From positions 186,001 to 250,000 of the forward strand of contig NZ_MJUX01000007.1 of assembly GCF_001927245.1 (NCBI RefSeq): 64,000 bases of DNA, read 5' to 3'. The translations under genes and the position numbers were made by a program. The notes beneath the pieces are model-generated. The model was not told where the DNA came from and ran no database searches. It saw nothing but the letters and a program-made list of their open reading frames with translations. The stretch's first letter is position 1. The number at the start of each line of letters is the position of its first letter. Source of the stretch: Acuticoccus yangtzensis. Lineage in GTDB: Bacteria > Pseudomonadota > Alphaproteobacteria > Rhizobiales > Amorphaceae. Positions 35,324 through 44,038 of this stretch are shown in pieces.

Positions 35324-36463
35324 ATGGATGTAACCTCACTCCCCCTCGACAGCGATGCGATGCTCGCCGGGCTGCGCCCCTGGATCGAGTGCGAGAGTCC
35401 CACGTTCGACCCCGCCGCCGTCAGCCGCATGGTCGGCCTCGCCGCGGACCGGCTGCGCGCACTCGGCGCACGCGTCGAGCATATCCCCGGCCCGCCCGGA
35501 CTCGGCGACTGTGCGCGCGCCGTCTTTCCGCACCCGAGGCCGGATGCGCCGGGCGTTCTCGTCATGGCCCATCTCGACACCGTGCACCCGCACGGCACGC
35601 TGGAGCATCTGCCCTTCCGGCGGGACGGCGCCTTCTGCACCGGCCCCGGCATCTGCGACATGAAGGGCGGCACCTACGCCGCGTTCGAAGCCGCCCGCGC
35701 GCTCGCCGAGGTGGGGCACGAGACGCCTCTCCCCATCCACGTCCTGCTGACCTCGGACGAGGAGATCGGCACGCCGGGCACCCGCGCCCTGATCGAGGCC
35801 GAGGCGCGCAAGCATAAATATGTGCTGGTGCCGGAGCCCGGCCTGATGGGGCCGGACGCCGTCTGCACCGGGCGCTACGCCATCGCCCGCTACAACCTCA
35901 CCGCCCACGGGCGCGCCAGCCACGCCGGCATCCGCCTGAAGGCCGGCCGCTCGGCAATCCGGCAGATGGCCGAGATGATCCCGCGCATCGAGGCGATGAC
36001 CAACGAGGACTGCACCTATTCGGTTGGCGTGGTGAACGGCGGCACCTGGGTGAACTGCGTCGCCACCGTGTGCCACGGCGAGGCACTGTCCATGGCCAAA
36101 CGCCAGAGCGACCTCGACCGCGGCATCGCCCGCATGCTGGCCCTGTCCGCCAAAGACGCGGACGGCGCGCCGCGGTTCGACGTGACGCTGGGCGTGGTGC
36201 GGCCGGTGTGGGAGCCGGACGCGGGGACCCTCGCCCTCTACGAGCGCGCCAGGCGCATCGCCTCGACCATGGGGATCGACCTCACCCACGGCAGCGCGGG
36301 CGGCGGGTCGGACGCCAATTTCACAGGCGCGCTCGGCATCCCGACCTTGGACGGGCTCGGCCTGGACGGCGAAAAGGTCCACACCCTGCACGAATATATC
36401 GAGGTGGAGAGCCTCGGCCGGCGGGCGCGCCTCATGGCGGGGCTGATGGCCGAACTCGACTGA
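35324..36463 (+). CDS. M20 family metallopeptidase (ArgE/DapE/carboxypeptidase G2-like)
   Basis: A zinc amidohydrolase of about 379 residues. Dinuclear zinc ligands and catalytic acids are visible in VLVMAHLDTVHPHGTLE (His and Asp), GICDMKGGTYAA (bridging Asp), TSDEEIGTPGTRA (Glu-Glu), VPEPG (Glu), and a C-terminal His in VHTLHEYIE. The dimerisation lid domain occupies about 180-290. Members cleave acyl-amino acids or folate-type glutamates; the substrate is open. The start is uncertain: ATG 35324 (MDVTSLPLDSD) is preferred, ATG 35273 would add 17 residues. It lies just before the RuBisCO-like gene on the same strand and may be cotranscribed. Confidence 0.88.
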   Translation: MDVTSLPLDSDAMLAGLRPWIECESPTFDPAAVSRMVGLAADRLRALGARVEHIPGPPGLGDCARAVFPHPRPDAPGVLVMAHLDTVHPHGTLEHLPFRRDGAFCTGPGICDMKGGTYAAFEAARALAEVGHETPLPIHVLLTSDEEIGTPGTRALIEAEARKHKYVLVPEPGLMGPDAVCTGRYAIARYNLTAHGRASHAGIRLKAGRSAIRQMAEMIPRIEAMTNEDCTYSVGVVNGGTWVNCVATVCHGEALSMAKRQSDLDRGIARMLALSAKDADGAPRFDVTLGVVRPVWEPDAGTLALYERARRIASTMGIDLTHGSAGGGSDANFTGALGIPTLDGLGLDGEKVHTLHEYIEVESLGRRARLMAGLMAELD

Positions 36464-36669
36464 CCGCCCCGGCGCGTCCTCCGCCGCCGGCGCCGGGCGG
36501 CCTCAATCGCAGCCTGCGCCACCTCACCCCTCGACGGCGCGGCCATTTTCGGCGATGGACCACACGGGCCGCTCGCGATCATGCTCCGGCCGGCCGTACG
36601 CCCCAACCGGCGGCGCGGCCTCACGAGGACGAGCCGGCGGACCACACCGGGCGCCGGCAGGGACGGGTG

Positions 36670-37968
36670 ATGACGCCGCGCATCGAAGCAGACTACCTCA
36701 TCGAGACCGCCTTTCCGCTGGCGGAGGCGGCCGCCGCGGTGGCGCGCGAGCAATCCCTCGGCGCCTACACCGGGGCGACCGGCCCGAACCCGCCGCGCAC
36801 CGGCGCCCTCGGCAGCCTCACCGCGCAAGAGGCCCGCTGCGCCCGCGTGATGGCCCGGATCGAGGCGCTCGACGATCTCGGCCCCGTCGCTGCTCCTGCG
36901 CTTCCCGGCAGCCACAACCGCGCCGGCGCGCACCGCCGCGCCTCCCTCACGCTCTCCTGGCCGGTCGAGTCGGTCGGAACCACCCTGCCCGCGGTGATGA
37001 CCACCGTCGCCGGGAACCTCTTCGAGCGGCCGGAGTGCTCCGGCCTGAAGCTCACCGCCATCCGCCTGCCGCGCCGTTTCGCCTCCACCGCGCCGGGTCC
37101 CGCCTTCGGCATCACCGGTACGCGGCGGCTGATGGGCGTGGAGGGGCGGCCGCTCTTGGGGGCGATCATCAAGCCTTCGGTCGGCTATACGCCGGAGGAG
37201 ACGGCGGAGGTGGCGGGTCTCCTCTGCGCGGCGGGGGTGGACTTCATCAAGGATGACGCGCTGCAGACCGACAGCCGCATCTGCCCGTTCGAGGAGCGTG
37301 TCCGCGCCGTGTTGGAGCGGGTCGACGAGCACGCCCAGCGCACCGGCCACCGTGTCATGGTCGCCTTCAACCTCACCGGCGCGGTGGACGAGATGCGCGC
37401 CCGCCACGATACCGTGCTCGAACACGGCGGCACGTGCGTGATGGTCAGCCTCGGCGCCGTCGGGCTGACGGGGCTCGAGGCGCTGCGGCGGCACAGCCAG
37501 TTGCCGATCCACGGTGACCGGGCCGGGTGGGGCGCGGTCGACCGTCATCCGCTGCTGGGAATCGCGTTCCCGGCCATGCAGACCATCTGGCGGCTGGCGG
37601 GGTGCGATCATCTGACGCTGAACGGGTTCGCCAACTCGCTCACCGAGCCGGACACCAGCGTCGTGCGCTCCGCCCGTGCGCTGACCCTGCCGCTGTGGCC
37701 GGACCTGCCGATGACGGCGATGCCCGTCCTCTCGTCGGGGCAGACGGCGCTGACGGTGCCGGCGACCTGGGCCTCGCTGCAGAGCCCGGAGCTGATCTTC
37801 GCGGCCGGCGGCGGAATCATGACGCATCCGGATGGGCCGGGCGCCGGGGTGACGGCATTGCGCGAGGCGTTCGAGGCGGTGATGGCGGGGACGCCGCTCG
37901 CCGTCTATGCCAGCAAACGCCCTGCTCTCGCCGCGGCGCTGGCCGCCGCCGGTGCCGCTCGCGCCTGA
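36670..37968 (+). CDS. RuBisCO-like protein (form IV) with altered active-site residues
   Basis: A 432-residue homologue of the RuBisCO large subunit. N-terminal alpha/beta domain with IEADYLIETAFPLAEAAA and AREQSLGAYTG, then the barrel: LLGAIIKPSVGYTPEETAEV (retains the loop-1 Lys), AGVDFIKDDALQTD (retains the Lys normally carbamylated and the Asp, but the third metal ligand Glu is Ala), LPIHGDRAGWGAVDR (His-x-His-Arg becomes His-Gly-Asp-Arg), PVLSSGQTALTV where loop-6 Lys would be, and FAAGGGIMTHPDGPGAG (phosphate site intact). It cannot be a carboxylase; family IV members catalyse enolisations, isomerisations or transcarboxylations of phosphorylated sugars acids. ATG at 36670 follows a CAGGGA; longer open frames upstream are shadows of the M20 gene. 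Confidence 0.9.
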   Translation: MTPRIEADYLIETAFPLAEAAAAVAREQSLGAYTGATGPNPPRTGALGSLTAQEARCARVMARIEALDDLGPVAAPALPGSHNRAGAHRRASLTLSWPVESVGTTLPAVMTTVAGNLFERPECSGLKLTAIRLPRRFASTAPGPAFGITGTRRLMGVEGRPLLGAIIKPSVGYTPEETAEVAGLLCAAGVDFIKDDALQTDSRICPFEERVRAVLERVDEHAQRTGHRVMVAFNLTGAVDEMRARHDTVLEHGGTCVMVSLGAVGLTGLEALRRHSQLPIHGDRAGWGAVDRHPLLGIAFPAMQTIWRLAGCDHLTLNGFANSLTEPDTSVVRSARALTLPLWPDLPMTAMPVLSSGQTALTVPATWASLQSPELIFAAGGGIMTHPDGPGAGVTALREAFEAVMAGTPLAVYASKRPALAAALAAAGAARA

Positions 37969-38046
37969 CGTCGAGGCGCACCGAGCCACGACGCGACGGG
38001 ACAGCGCGCAATCGGCAGGGCACCACATAGGGCGCCCGGCCTCCGC

Positions 38047-38718
38047 TCAGCTCCGCGGTGCCATGATCGGCGCGGCGCTCTCCTGGCCGGACCAGACGCA
38101 CAGGATGCGGGCGGACCGCTCCGTCGCCGATACGAAGCGGTGAGCGCGGCGGCTGTCGAGATAGAGGCTTTCACCGGACTGCAGAATGATGGGCTCGGCA
38201 TGTTCGAGCTCCACCCGCACGGTGCCCTTCAGCACCAGGACGAACTGTTCACCGCTCCCGGCCGCTGCGGCCTCCACCCGGTGCTCGCCCTGCGGCTTCA
38301 ACGTGGCGAAGCTCGGCACCATGCGTTTCTCGGCCATCTGGCTGAAGAGGACTTCGTAAAGCGTGTTCGAGACGAGGTGATACTCGAAGTCGCCGCGGCG
38401 GCTGACAGCGTGTTCGCCCTCCCGCAACTTGGATGCAGTGGTATCGATGAGCTCGGCCACGTCGACATCGAGCCCGCGGGCGAGTTTGCGGAAACACTCA
38501 TAGGTCGGCGTCATACGATTCCGCTCGATCTTCGAGATGGTGGAGATCGCAAGGCCCGCCCTATCGGCAACCCGCTGAATCGTAAGCCCTTTCGCCTTTC
38601 GCACGGCTTTTGCCCGCGCCGCCAGAGACGGGCTTGCCATGCCGGATCCGGCTGAATCTTTATCGAGAATCACATCCACCATCCAACTTAGAATAGTGAT
38701 TCCTCGCCAGCGTGACAA
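38047..38718 (-). CDS. XRE-family regulator with C-terminal cupin sensor
   Basis: A 223-residue protein: helix-turn-helix at about 32-88 (KAVRKAKGLTIQRVADRAGL, AISTISKIERNRMTPTYECF) and a cupin_2 domain at about 145-215 (GEQFVLVLKGTVRVELEH, QSGESLYLDSRRAHRFVSAT). Such HTH-cupin proteins repress or activate nearby catabolic genes in response to a small ligand. It converges with the RuBisCO-like gene and is divergent from the BKACE gene, so either could be its target. The start may be the ATG at 38682 (MVDVILDKD) instead, giving 211 residues. Confidence 0.88.
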   Translation of the reverse strand: MSRWRGITILSWMVDVILDKDSAGSGMASPSLAARAKAVRKAKGLTIQRVADRAGLAISTISKIERNRMTPTYECFRKLARGLDVDVAELIDTTASKLREGEHAVSRRGDFEYHLVSNTLYEVLFSQMAEKRMVPSFATLKPQGEHRVEAAAAGSGEQFVLVLKGTVRVELEHAEPIILQSGESLYLDSRRAHRFVSATERSARILCVWSGQESAAPIMAPRS

Positions 38719-39063
38719 TTACTTCCCCCCGTTATCTTAGGTGAAATTCAAGTCACGTTAGCTTCATTTATACAGTGCAGGATTGCGGTTGATCGCTCGG
38801 CGGCCGTTCGCGGCGGTCTCAGGTCTGCCTCGCCGTGGTCTTCGCGGCGTCCTCCGCGCCTCTCGACTTGCCTGCGCCGCCTTGAACCTTGGCGATGCGA
38901 TCGCCAGTCGGCGAATCAACGCGCGCCCTCATCCGACGTCCATCGTCCGATGCCTGACGTCCGGCGGTGGACGTCGCCGATCGGCGATGGCGCGCCCCCT
39001 TCCGCGCCGGCGCTGCGGCGCTGTAAGAGCATGATCCACAGAAAAGCTTGCGAGGACCGCGCC
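38719..39063. promoter_or_regulatory. Divergent regulator/BKACE intergenic with palindromes
   Basis: This 345-bp gap has no supported gene. Several symmetric motifs are seen upstream of the BKACE gene: GGCGAT-GCG-ATCGCC at 38891-38905, a perfect 14-bp palindrome TCGCCGATCGGCGA at 38974-38987, and three GACGTC hexamers at 38935, 38956 and 38970. They are possible operators for the adjacent XRE-cupin protein. An AT-rich block next to the regulator start (about 38700-38780) is a likely promoter zone. Confidence 0.45.
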
Positions 39064-39900
39064 ATGGGCCAACCCGTCATCATCTGCGTCGCCATCACCG
39101 GCAGCCTCCCGCGCAAGGCGGACAATCCGAACGTGCCGATCTCCGTCAGCGAGCAGATCGAGAGCACGCACGAGGCGTTCGAGGCGGGAGCCACCATCGT
39201 CCACGCCCACGTGCGCAACGACGACGAGACGCCGACGTCCGATCCGGAGCGCTTCGCCCGCCTGAAGGAGGGGCTGGAGCGTCATTGTCCCGGCATGATC
39301 ATCCAGTTCTCCACCGGCGGGCGCTCCGGCGCGGGCAAGACGCGCGGGGGCATGCTGCCGCTGCGCCCCGACATGGCCTCGCTCTCGGTGGGGTCGAACA
39401 ATTTCCCGACCCGCGTCTACGAGAACCCGCCCGACCTCGTCGAATGGCTGGCGGCCGAGATGGTGACCTACGGCATCAAGCCCGAGGTCGAGGCCTTCGA
39501 CCTCAGCCACATCTTCAAGGCCAAGGAGATGCACGACAAGGGCGAGATCCCCGCGACCCCCTATGTGCAGTTCGTCATGGGCGTGAAGAACGCGATGCCG
39601 GTCGACCGCGCCGTGTTCGACTTCTACGTCGCCACGGTGAAGCGCTTCTTCGGCGAGGATGCGCCCTGGTGCGCGGCGGGGATCGGCGCCAACCAGATCG
39701 TCCTCAACGAATGGGCGATTTCGAGCGGCGGTCATGCCCGCACCGGCATGGAGGACAACATCCGCCTGGACCGGTCCACCCTCGCCCCGTCCAACGCGGC
39801 GCTGGTGAAGAAGGCGGTTGAACTCGCCGGGAAATATGAGCGGCCTGTGGCCTCATGGCAGGAAGCGCGGGCACTTCTGGGACTGCGCACCGCGGCATGA
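39064..39900 (+). CDS. Beta-keto acid cleavage enzyme (BKACE, DUF849 family)
   Basis: A 278-residue zinc-dependent barrel enzyme of the family founded by 3-keto-5-aminohexanoate cleavage protein (Kce), which condenses a beta-keto acid with acetyl-CoA and splits it to an aminoacyl- or acyl-CoA and acetoacetate. Zinc ligands are in IVHAHVRND (His-x-His); QFSTGGRSGAG, FDLSHIFKAKEM and SSGGHARTGMEDNIRLD are the family's other conserved blocks. The ATG at 39064 has GAGGA upstream. An upstream ATG at 38950 is out of the conserved region. Substrate specificity of BKACE members varies and is not deducible here; the XRE-cupin gene next to it suggests inducible catabolism. Confidence 0.92.
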   Translation: MGQPVIICVAITGSLPRKADNPNVPISVSEQIESTHEAFEAGATIVHAHVRNDDETPTSDPERFARLKEGLERHCPGMIIQFSTGGRSGAGKTRGGMLPLRPDMASLSVGSNNFPTRVYENPPDLVEWLAAEMVTYGIKPEVEAFDLSHIFKAKEMHDKGEIPATPYVQFVMGVKNAMPVDRAVFDFYVATVKRFFGEDAPWCAAGIGANQIVLNEWAISSGGHARTGMEDNIRLDRSTLAPSNAALVKKAVELAGKYERPVASWQEARALLGLRTAA

Positions 39901-40032
39901 ACATCCGCTGCGCCGAGGGGTTTCGCGCGGAACGTCTCCCGACCCGGCTGGTTCTGGTGCCATCCTGAGGTCGGGCCGAAAGCTCCATCGAGGCGGTTCG
40001 TCGCCTCGCCTGGCTGCCTCTGACCGGGAAAG

Positions 40033-40063
40033 GCCCCGGCCGTCCCGTTGAGGACGCCGGGGC
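40033..40063. terminator. Large GC hairpin between convergent BKACE and bcsN genes
   Basis: GCCCCGG (40033-40039) pairs with CCGGGGC (40057-40063) and CGTCC (40041-40045) with GGACG (40052-40056), leaving a CGTTGA loop and one bulged C. A smaller hairpin, CGAGGCG/CGCCTCG, is at 39989-40008. Both lie in the 296-bp convergent gap. No T-tract follows on either strand, so they may be factor-dependent or bidirectional 3' ends. No gene is seen in the gap. Confidence 0.45.
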
Positions 40064-40196
40064 AAGTTGAGGCAGTTGGATGCCGGCCGCAGCAGTTGAT
40101 CAGACGCCGCGGCCGTCGGTGGTGCGGCCCACATACAAAGGGCCGGTGTTGCCGCCCTCCCCCGGCACCAGACGCCGGGATCGGGCGGCGAACCTC

Positions 40197-41240
40197 TTAG
40201 TTCGGGCGGATCACCCGAACGCCGCCCGGAGCGGGTGCGGCAAGGCCGCTGCGGCTTCCGGCGGACGGGATGCGCACCGCGCCCGGCTGAACGGAAAGGC
40301 CGGTGGTCGGCAGGTTGGACCCCTCGATGCGCGGCTCGGACAGGTCCGTATTCTCAGGCCGCGGGATCACCGCCGCGCCCTCGATCGGCTGGTTGCGGAT
40401 GATCGGCGGCTGCGGCGGTGCGGCAGCGACGGTCACCGTGGCCCGGCGGGCGGGTGCGGGGGCGGTGATGGTCTGGCGCGGACGCGGGCCGAAGGAAGTC
40501 GGCGCGATCACCGTCGGGTCCACGACCTGCTCGGGCAGAACCGTGGCGCCGGCGACGCCGATCCGCGGGTCGAGCTCCGGAGGATCGCCATAGGGGTTCC
40601 ACGACTTCGACAGGAAGTAGCCGTTGATCGTCAGACCGTAGGCGAGCAGCAGGATCGTGCGCGTGTCGGTCGTGGCGTCACAGACGCGCATGCGCCAGGT
40701 GATCGCCCCGCGCTGGCCGGTGAAGATCCCCTCCTTCGCGGCGATGCGCTGCCACGCATAGACGCAGTTCGCGCCCGACCGCGAGCGGCCGGTGGCGTAG
40801 GAGAAGGGGCCGTAGCGGTTCTGCGCATAAAGGCCCGAGACTTCCATGGCGACACCCGGGAACTGGGTGCGCAGTTCGCGGTGGATATCATAGAGGTCGA
40901 TGTGGTCGGACGGCAGCGATTCGCGGCCCGCCTCGTAGCCCATCGGCCCGTAGGCTCTGACGACGATGACGTTCTGGCCCGTCACGCCGGAATTGTTGGC
41001 GAGGATGATGTCCTGCGCCAGTCCATTTTCGTATCGGTTTTCGAGCACGGCGATGACTTCAGGCCCGCCCGGCGGCGGGGTGATGAAGGCTTCGCTGACG
41101 TCGATCTGCCGGTTCAGCGTTGCGCTGCGCACAACGCCGCCGTGGGGAGCATAAGAGCATCCGCCGACAACCGCGGCCGCCAGGACTGCGATTGCCTGAT
41201 GCATCTTTCGCGGAAACACGAACATTGCATCCAGCCTCAT
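40197..41240 (-). CDS. bcsN: Cellulose biosynthesis protein BcsN, lipoprotein
   Basis: A 347-residue exported protein. The N-terminus is a lipoprotein signal peptide with lipobox in VLAAAVVGGCSYAPHGG. The middle (about 40-215) matches BcsN proteins of rhizobial cellulose clusters (VAMEVSGLYAQNRYGPFSYA, NCVYAWQRIAAKEG); the last third is a Pro/Ala-rich tail with ITAPAPARRATVTVAAAPP-type low complexity. BcsN is thought to aid cellulose export or assembly at the envelope, but its role is unclear. It is divergent from bcsA, as in Agrobacterium and Rhizobium relatives. The start may also be the ATG at 41225. Confidence 0.85.
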   Translation of the reverse strand: MRLDAMFVFPRKMHQAIAVLAAAVVGGCSYAPHGGVVRSATLNRQIDVSEAFITPPPGGPEVIAVLENRYENGLAQDIILANNSGVTGQNVIVVRAYGPMGYEAGRESLPSDHIDLYDIHRELRTQFPGVAMEVSGLYAQNRYGPFSYATGRSRSGANCVYAWQRIAAKEGIFTGQRGAITWRMRVCDATTDTRTILLLAYGLTINGYFLSKSWNPYGDPPELDPRIGVAGATVLPEQVVDPTVIAPTSFGPRPRQTITAPAPARRATVTVAAAPPQPPIIRNQPIEGAAVIPRPENTDLSEPRIEGSNLPTTGLSVQPGAVRIPSAGSRSGLAAPAPGGVRVIRPN

Positions 41241-41714
41241 TGTTCTTGCACCCGGCGCGGACAGAACGCGGCCGCGACCGGGCGACCGATTCGGCTTGAA
41301 TCGGCTTCTGATGAGAGGCTGCAGAAAACTCGTTGAGCAGGCGTTAACCTTGATGCGGGTTAACGTTAATTCGCACCGGAGGTACTGTTCGGCGCGTCGC
41401 GGTTAACCACGTTAACCCTTCACACCGAATTGTTAGTATGGGTTAGGGGTGGTGTTATGGTATACGCGCTACCGTTTGCGGCAGAATGTTGGGCGAAGTG
41501 GAGCGCTCGCCTAGGCAAAAGGCGCGTCTCGCTGGTAAAATGCAACCGTCGGGATATACGCTAAAATGCGTCGGACCGGCGCTTTCTGCGCAGGAAGTGA
41601 GACGATCACGACAATGAGCGGACCTGTTATACCGAATCGTCTCCCACGCAGGGATCACGCGCTGACGGGTTACGGGCAATTGCGGTGCCGTCTGGCGCTC
41701 GAGGAGATCGGACG
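41241..41714. promoter_or_regulatory. bcsN/bcsA divergent regulatory region with GTTAAC-type motifs
   Basis: A 474-bp non-coding region. Four GTTAAC hexamers occur at 41343-41348, 41359-41364, 41402-41407 and 41411-41416, with GTTAAT at 41365-41370, all within 75 bp. A 7-bp perfect inverted repeat CCGATTC/GAATCGG lies at 41286-41304 near bcsN. TTAA spacing (12, 2 and 5 bases) does not fit the CtrA TTAA-N7-TTAA box. The stretch 41400-41620 is relatively AT-rich and should contain the bcsA promoter. No coding frame here is credible. Confidence 0.6.
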
Positions 41715-44030
41715 ATGAGATTTCTCACATTCTTGTTATGGTTGGCGATGGTGGCGCTCATCGTCTTCCTCGCCACTCAGCCGGTCAGCCTCACGACCCA
41801 CTTCGTCACGGCGATGATCATCATCATCATCATCGCCATCCTCAAGATGTTCGATCGGCGCGGGGCCCTGCGCGCCGTTGTGCTGGCGCTCGGCACGTCG
41901 ATCGTGCTGCGCTACGTCTATTGGCGCACCACGTCGACCATTCCGCCGGTCGACGAGCTGGCCAACTTCATCCCCGGCTTCATCCTCTACCTCGCCGAGA
42001 TGTACTCGGTGTTCATGCTCTTCTTGTCGCTGTTCGCCATCGCCGACCCGCTCAACCGGCCGCGGCGCACGCTGGCCCGTGATTCGGTCCGCCCGACCGT
42101 CGACGTCTTTATCCCCAGCTATAACGAGGACAAGGAACTGCTCGCCATCACCGTCTCGGCGGCGAAGCAGATGGATTATCCGGAAGACCGCTTCAACGTT
42201 TACTTGCTCGACGATGGCGGAACGGACCAGCGCCTCGAATCCAACGACCCGCAGGTGGCGATGGCCGCGGCCGAGCGCCGGCGCGAGCTGCAGCAGCTCT
42301 GCCGTGACCTCGGCGTCAACTACCTCACCCGCGCGCGCAACGTGAACGCCAAGGCGGGTAACCTGAACAATGGTCTCGCCCACTCCACCTCGGAGTTCGT
42401 GGCGGTTCTGGACGCCGACCACGCCCCCGCGCGCGACTTCCTGAACGAGACGCTCGGTTACTTCGCCGTGGACCCGCGGCTCTTCCTGGTGCAGACGCCG
42501 CACTTCTTCATCAACCCGGACCCGCTCGAGCACAACCTGGAAACCTGGACCCGCATGCCGTCCGAGAACGAAATGTTCTACGGCGTGATCCAGAAGGGTC
42601 TCGACAAGTGGAACGGCTCGTTCTTCTGCGGCTCGGCCGCCGTTCTGCGGCGCGAGGCGCTGGAAGAATCCGGCGGCTTCTCGGGCCTGTCAATCACCGA
42701 AGATGCGGAGACCGCGCTCGGCCTCCACGCCCGCGGCTGGAACTCGGCCTACGTCGACCGGCCGATGATCGCCGGTCTGCAGCCTGAAACCTTCGCCAAC
42801 TTCATCGGCCAGCGGTCGCGCTGGTGCCAGGGCATGCTGCAGATCCTGCTGCTCAACAACCCGATGCTGAAGCGCGGCCTGTCGATCCCGCAGCGGCTCT
42901 GCTACCTGTCCTCGATTCTGTACTGGCTGTTCCCGTTTGCGCGGCTGACCTTCCTGTTCTCGCCGCTCTTCTACCTCTTCTTCGGCCTGTCGATCTTCGA
43001 TGCGTCCGGCGCTGAGTTCGCGGCCTATACGACCACGTATATTCTCGTGAACATCCTGCTCCAGAACTACAATTGGAGCCGGGTGCGCTGGCCGTTCATC
43101 TCGGAGCTCTACGAGACGATCCAATCGATCTACCTCGGACGCGCGCTCTTGGCGGTGCTCGTCAACCCCACGGCGCCGTCGTTCAAGGTGACCACCAAGG
43201 GTGAAACCACCCGCTTCAGCCGAATTTCGGAACTGGGCGGCCCGTTCTACGTGATTTTCTTCATCCTCCTCGCGGGCATCGTGGCGATGGTCTGGCGGAT
43301 CGTGGTGACGCCATCGGAAGCGGGCGTCGCGCTCGTCGTCGGCGGTTGGAACCTCTTCAACATGCTCCTCATCGGCGGCGCCTTGGGCGTGGTGGCCGAA
43401 CGGCGCCAGCTGCGCTCGTCCACCCGCATCGCCATCGAGCGGCCGGCCGAGATCATCTACGGCGACCGCGTCATCCCCGCCCGCATCGACGACGTGTCGG
43501 TCAACGGCGCGCGTATTCTGGTGCCGGCCAACGCGATGCGCTCCATCCGCGCGGGCGAACGCATCATCATGCGCTTCCAGCCGATGGCGCCGCTCGCCAC
43601 CAACGAGCTGCCGCTCACCGTCCGCTCCGTCGTGCGTGACGAAGGCGGCATCGCGCTGGGCTCGGAGTTCGCCGTGGACGACGTGCGCCAGTACAAGATG
43701 GTGGCCGATCTCGTCTTCGCGAACTCCGACGAATGGAGCCGATTCCAGGCGACGCGCCGTAAGAATATCGGCGTGGTGCGCGGGGTGATCGAGTTCATCC
43801 AGCTCGCCATCTTCCAGACGGTGCGCGGGCTGTCCTACCTCATGCGCAGCGCCCCGACGAACAAGAAGGCCGCGCAGAGCGACAATGCGGCCGCCGAGAG
43901 CAACGCGCCTTCGGCCCCGCCGACCTTCGCCGGAGCCGACCCCAACGCGGTCGTCACCGGCGCGGGATCGACCGCGGCATTGTCCGGCGTGCCGATCGGC
44001 CGGTCGGCCAACCACACCCCCGATCGTTGA
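41715..44030 (+). CDS. bcsA: Cellulose synthase catalytic subunit (UDP-forming)
   Basis: A 771-residue inner-membrane GT2 synthase that polymerises UDP-glucose into beta-1,4-glucan and threads it through its own channel. N-terminal helices (about 1-120), glycosyltransferase domain with NVYLLDDGGTD, FVAVLDADHAPARDF (DxD), SITEDAETALGLH (TED base) and IGQRSRWCQGMLQ (Q-x-x-R-W), further helices (about 405-570), and a C-terminal PilZ domain with RRQLRSSTR and DDVSVNGARI that should bind c-di-GMP and activate the enzyme. The ATG at 41715 has GAGGAG upstream. It overlaps nothing but is followed 8 bp later by bcsB. Confidence 0.96.
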   Translation: MRFLTFLLWLAMVALIVFLATQPVSLTTHFVTAMIIIIIIAILKMFDRRGALRAVVLALGTSIVLRYVYWRTTSTIPPVDELANFIPGFILYLAEMYSVFMLFLSLFAIADPLNRPRRTLARDSVRPTVDVFIPSYNEDKELLAITVSAAKQMDYPEDRFNVYLLDDGGTDQRLESNDPQVAMAAAERRRELQQLCRDLGVNYLTRARNVNAKAGNLNNGLAHSTSEFVAVLDADHAPARDFLNETLGYFAVDPRLFLVQTPHFFINPDPLEHNLETWTRMPSENEMFYGVIQKGLDKWNGSFFCGSAAVLRREALEESGGFSGLSITEDAETALGLHARGWNSAYVDRPMIAGLQPETFANFIGQRSRWCQGMLQILLLNNPMLKRGLSIPQRLCYLSSILYWLFPFARLTFLFSPLFYLFFGLSIFDASGAEFAAYTTTYILVNILLQNYNWSRVRWPFISELYETIQSIYLGRALLAVLVNPTAPSFKVTTKGETTRFSRISELGGPFYVIFFILLAGIVAMVWRIVVTPSEAGVALVVGGWNLFNMLLIGGALGVVAERRQLRSSTRIAIERPAEIIYGDRVIPARIDDVSVNGARILVPANAMRSIRAGERIIMRFQPMAPLATNELPLTVRSVVRDEGGIALGSEFAVDDVRQYKMVADLVFANSDEWSRFQATRRKNIGVVRGVIEFIQLAIFQTVRGLSYLMRSAPTNKKAAQSDNAAAESNAPSAPPTFAGADPNAVVTGAGSTAALSGVPIGRSANHTPDR

Positions 44031-44038
44031 GGCCTCCG

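Noticed and set aside
36070-36669. Upstream in-frame extension of the RuBisCO-like protein
   Set aside because: The extra 200 residues are the wrong frame of the M20 peptidase gene and an Arg-rich spacer; family likeness starts at 36670.
36670-37968. True RuBisCO (Calvin cycle) large subunit
   Set aside because: Loop-6 Lys, third metal ligand and one active-site His are missing, and there is no small subunit or phosphoribulokinase in the window.
41343-41416. CtrA binding boxes in the bcsN-bcsA gap
   Set aside because: TTAA words are present, but none of the pairs has the required 7-base spacing; kept only as an unassigned motif cluster.
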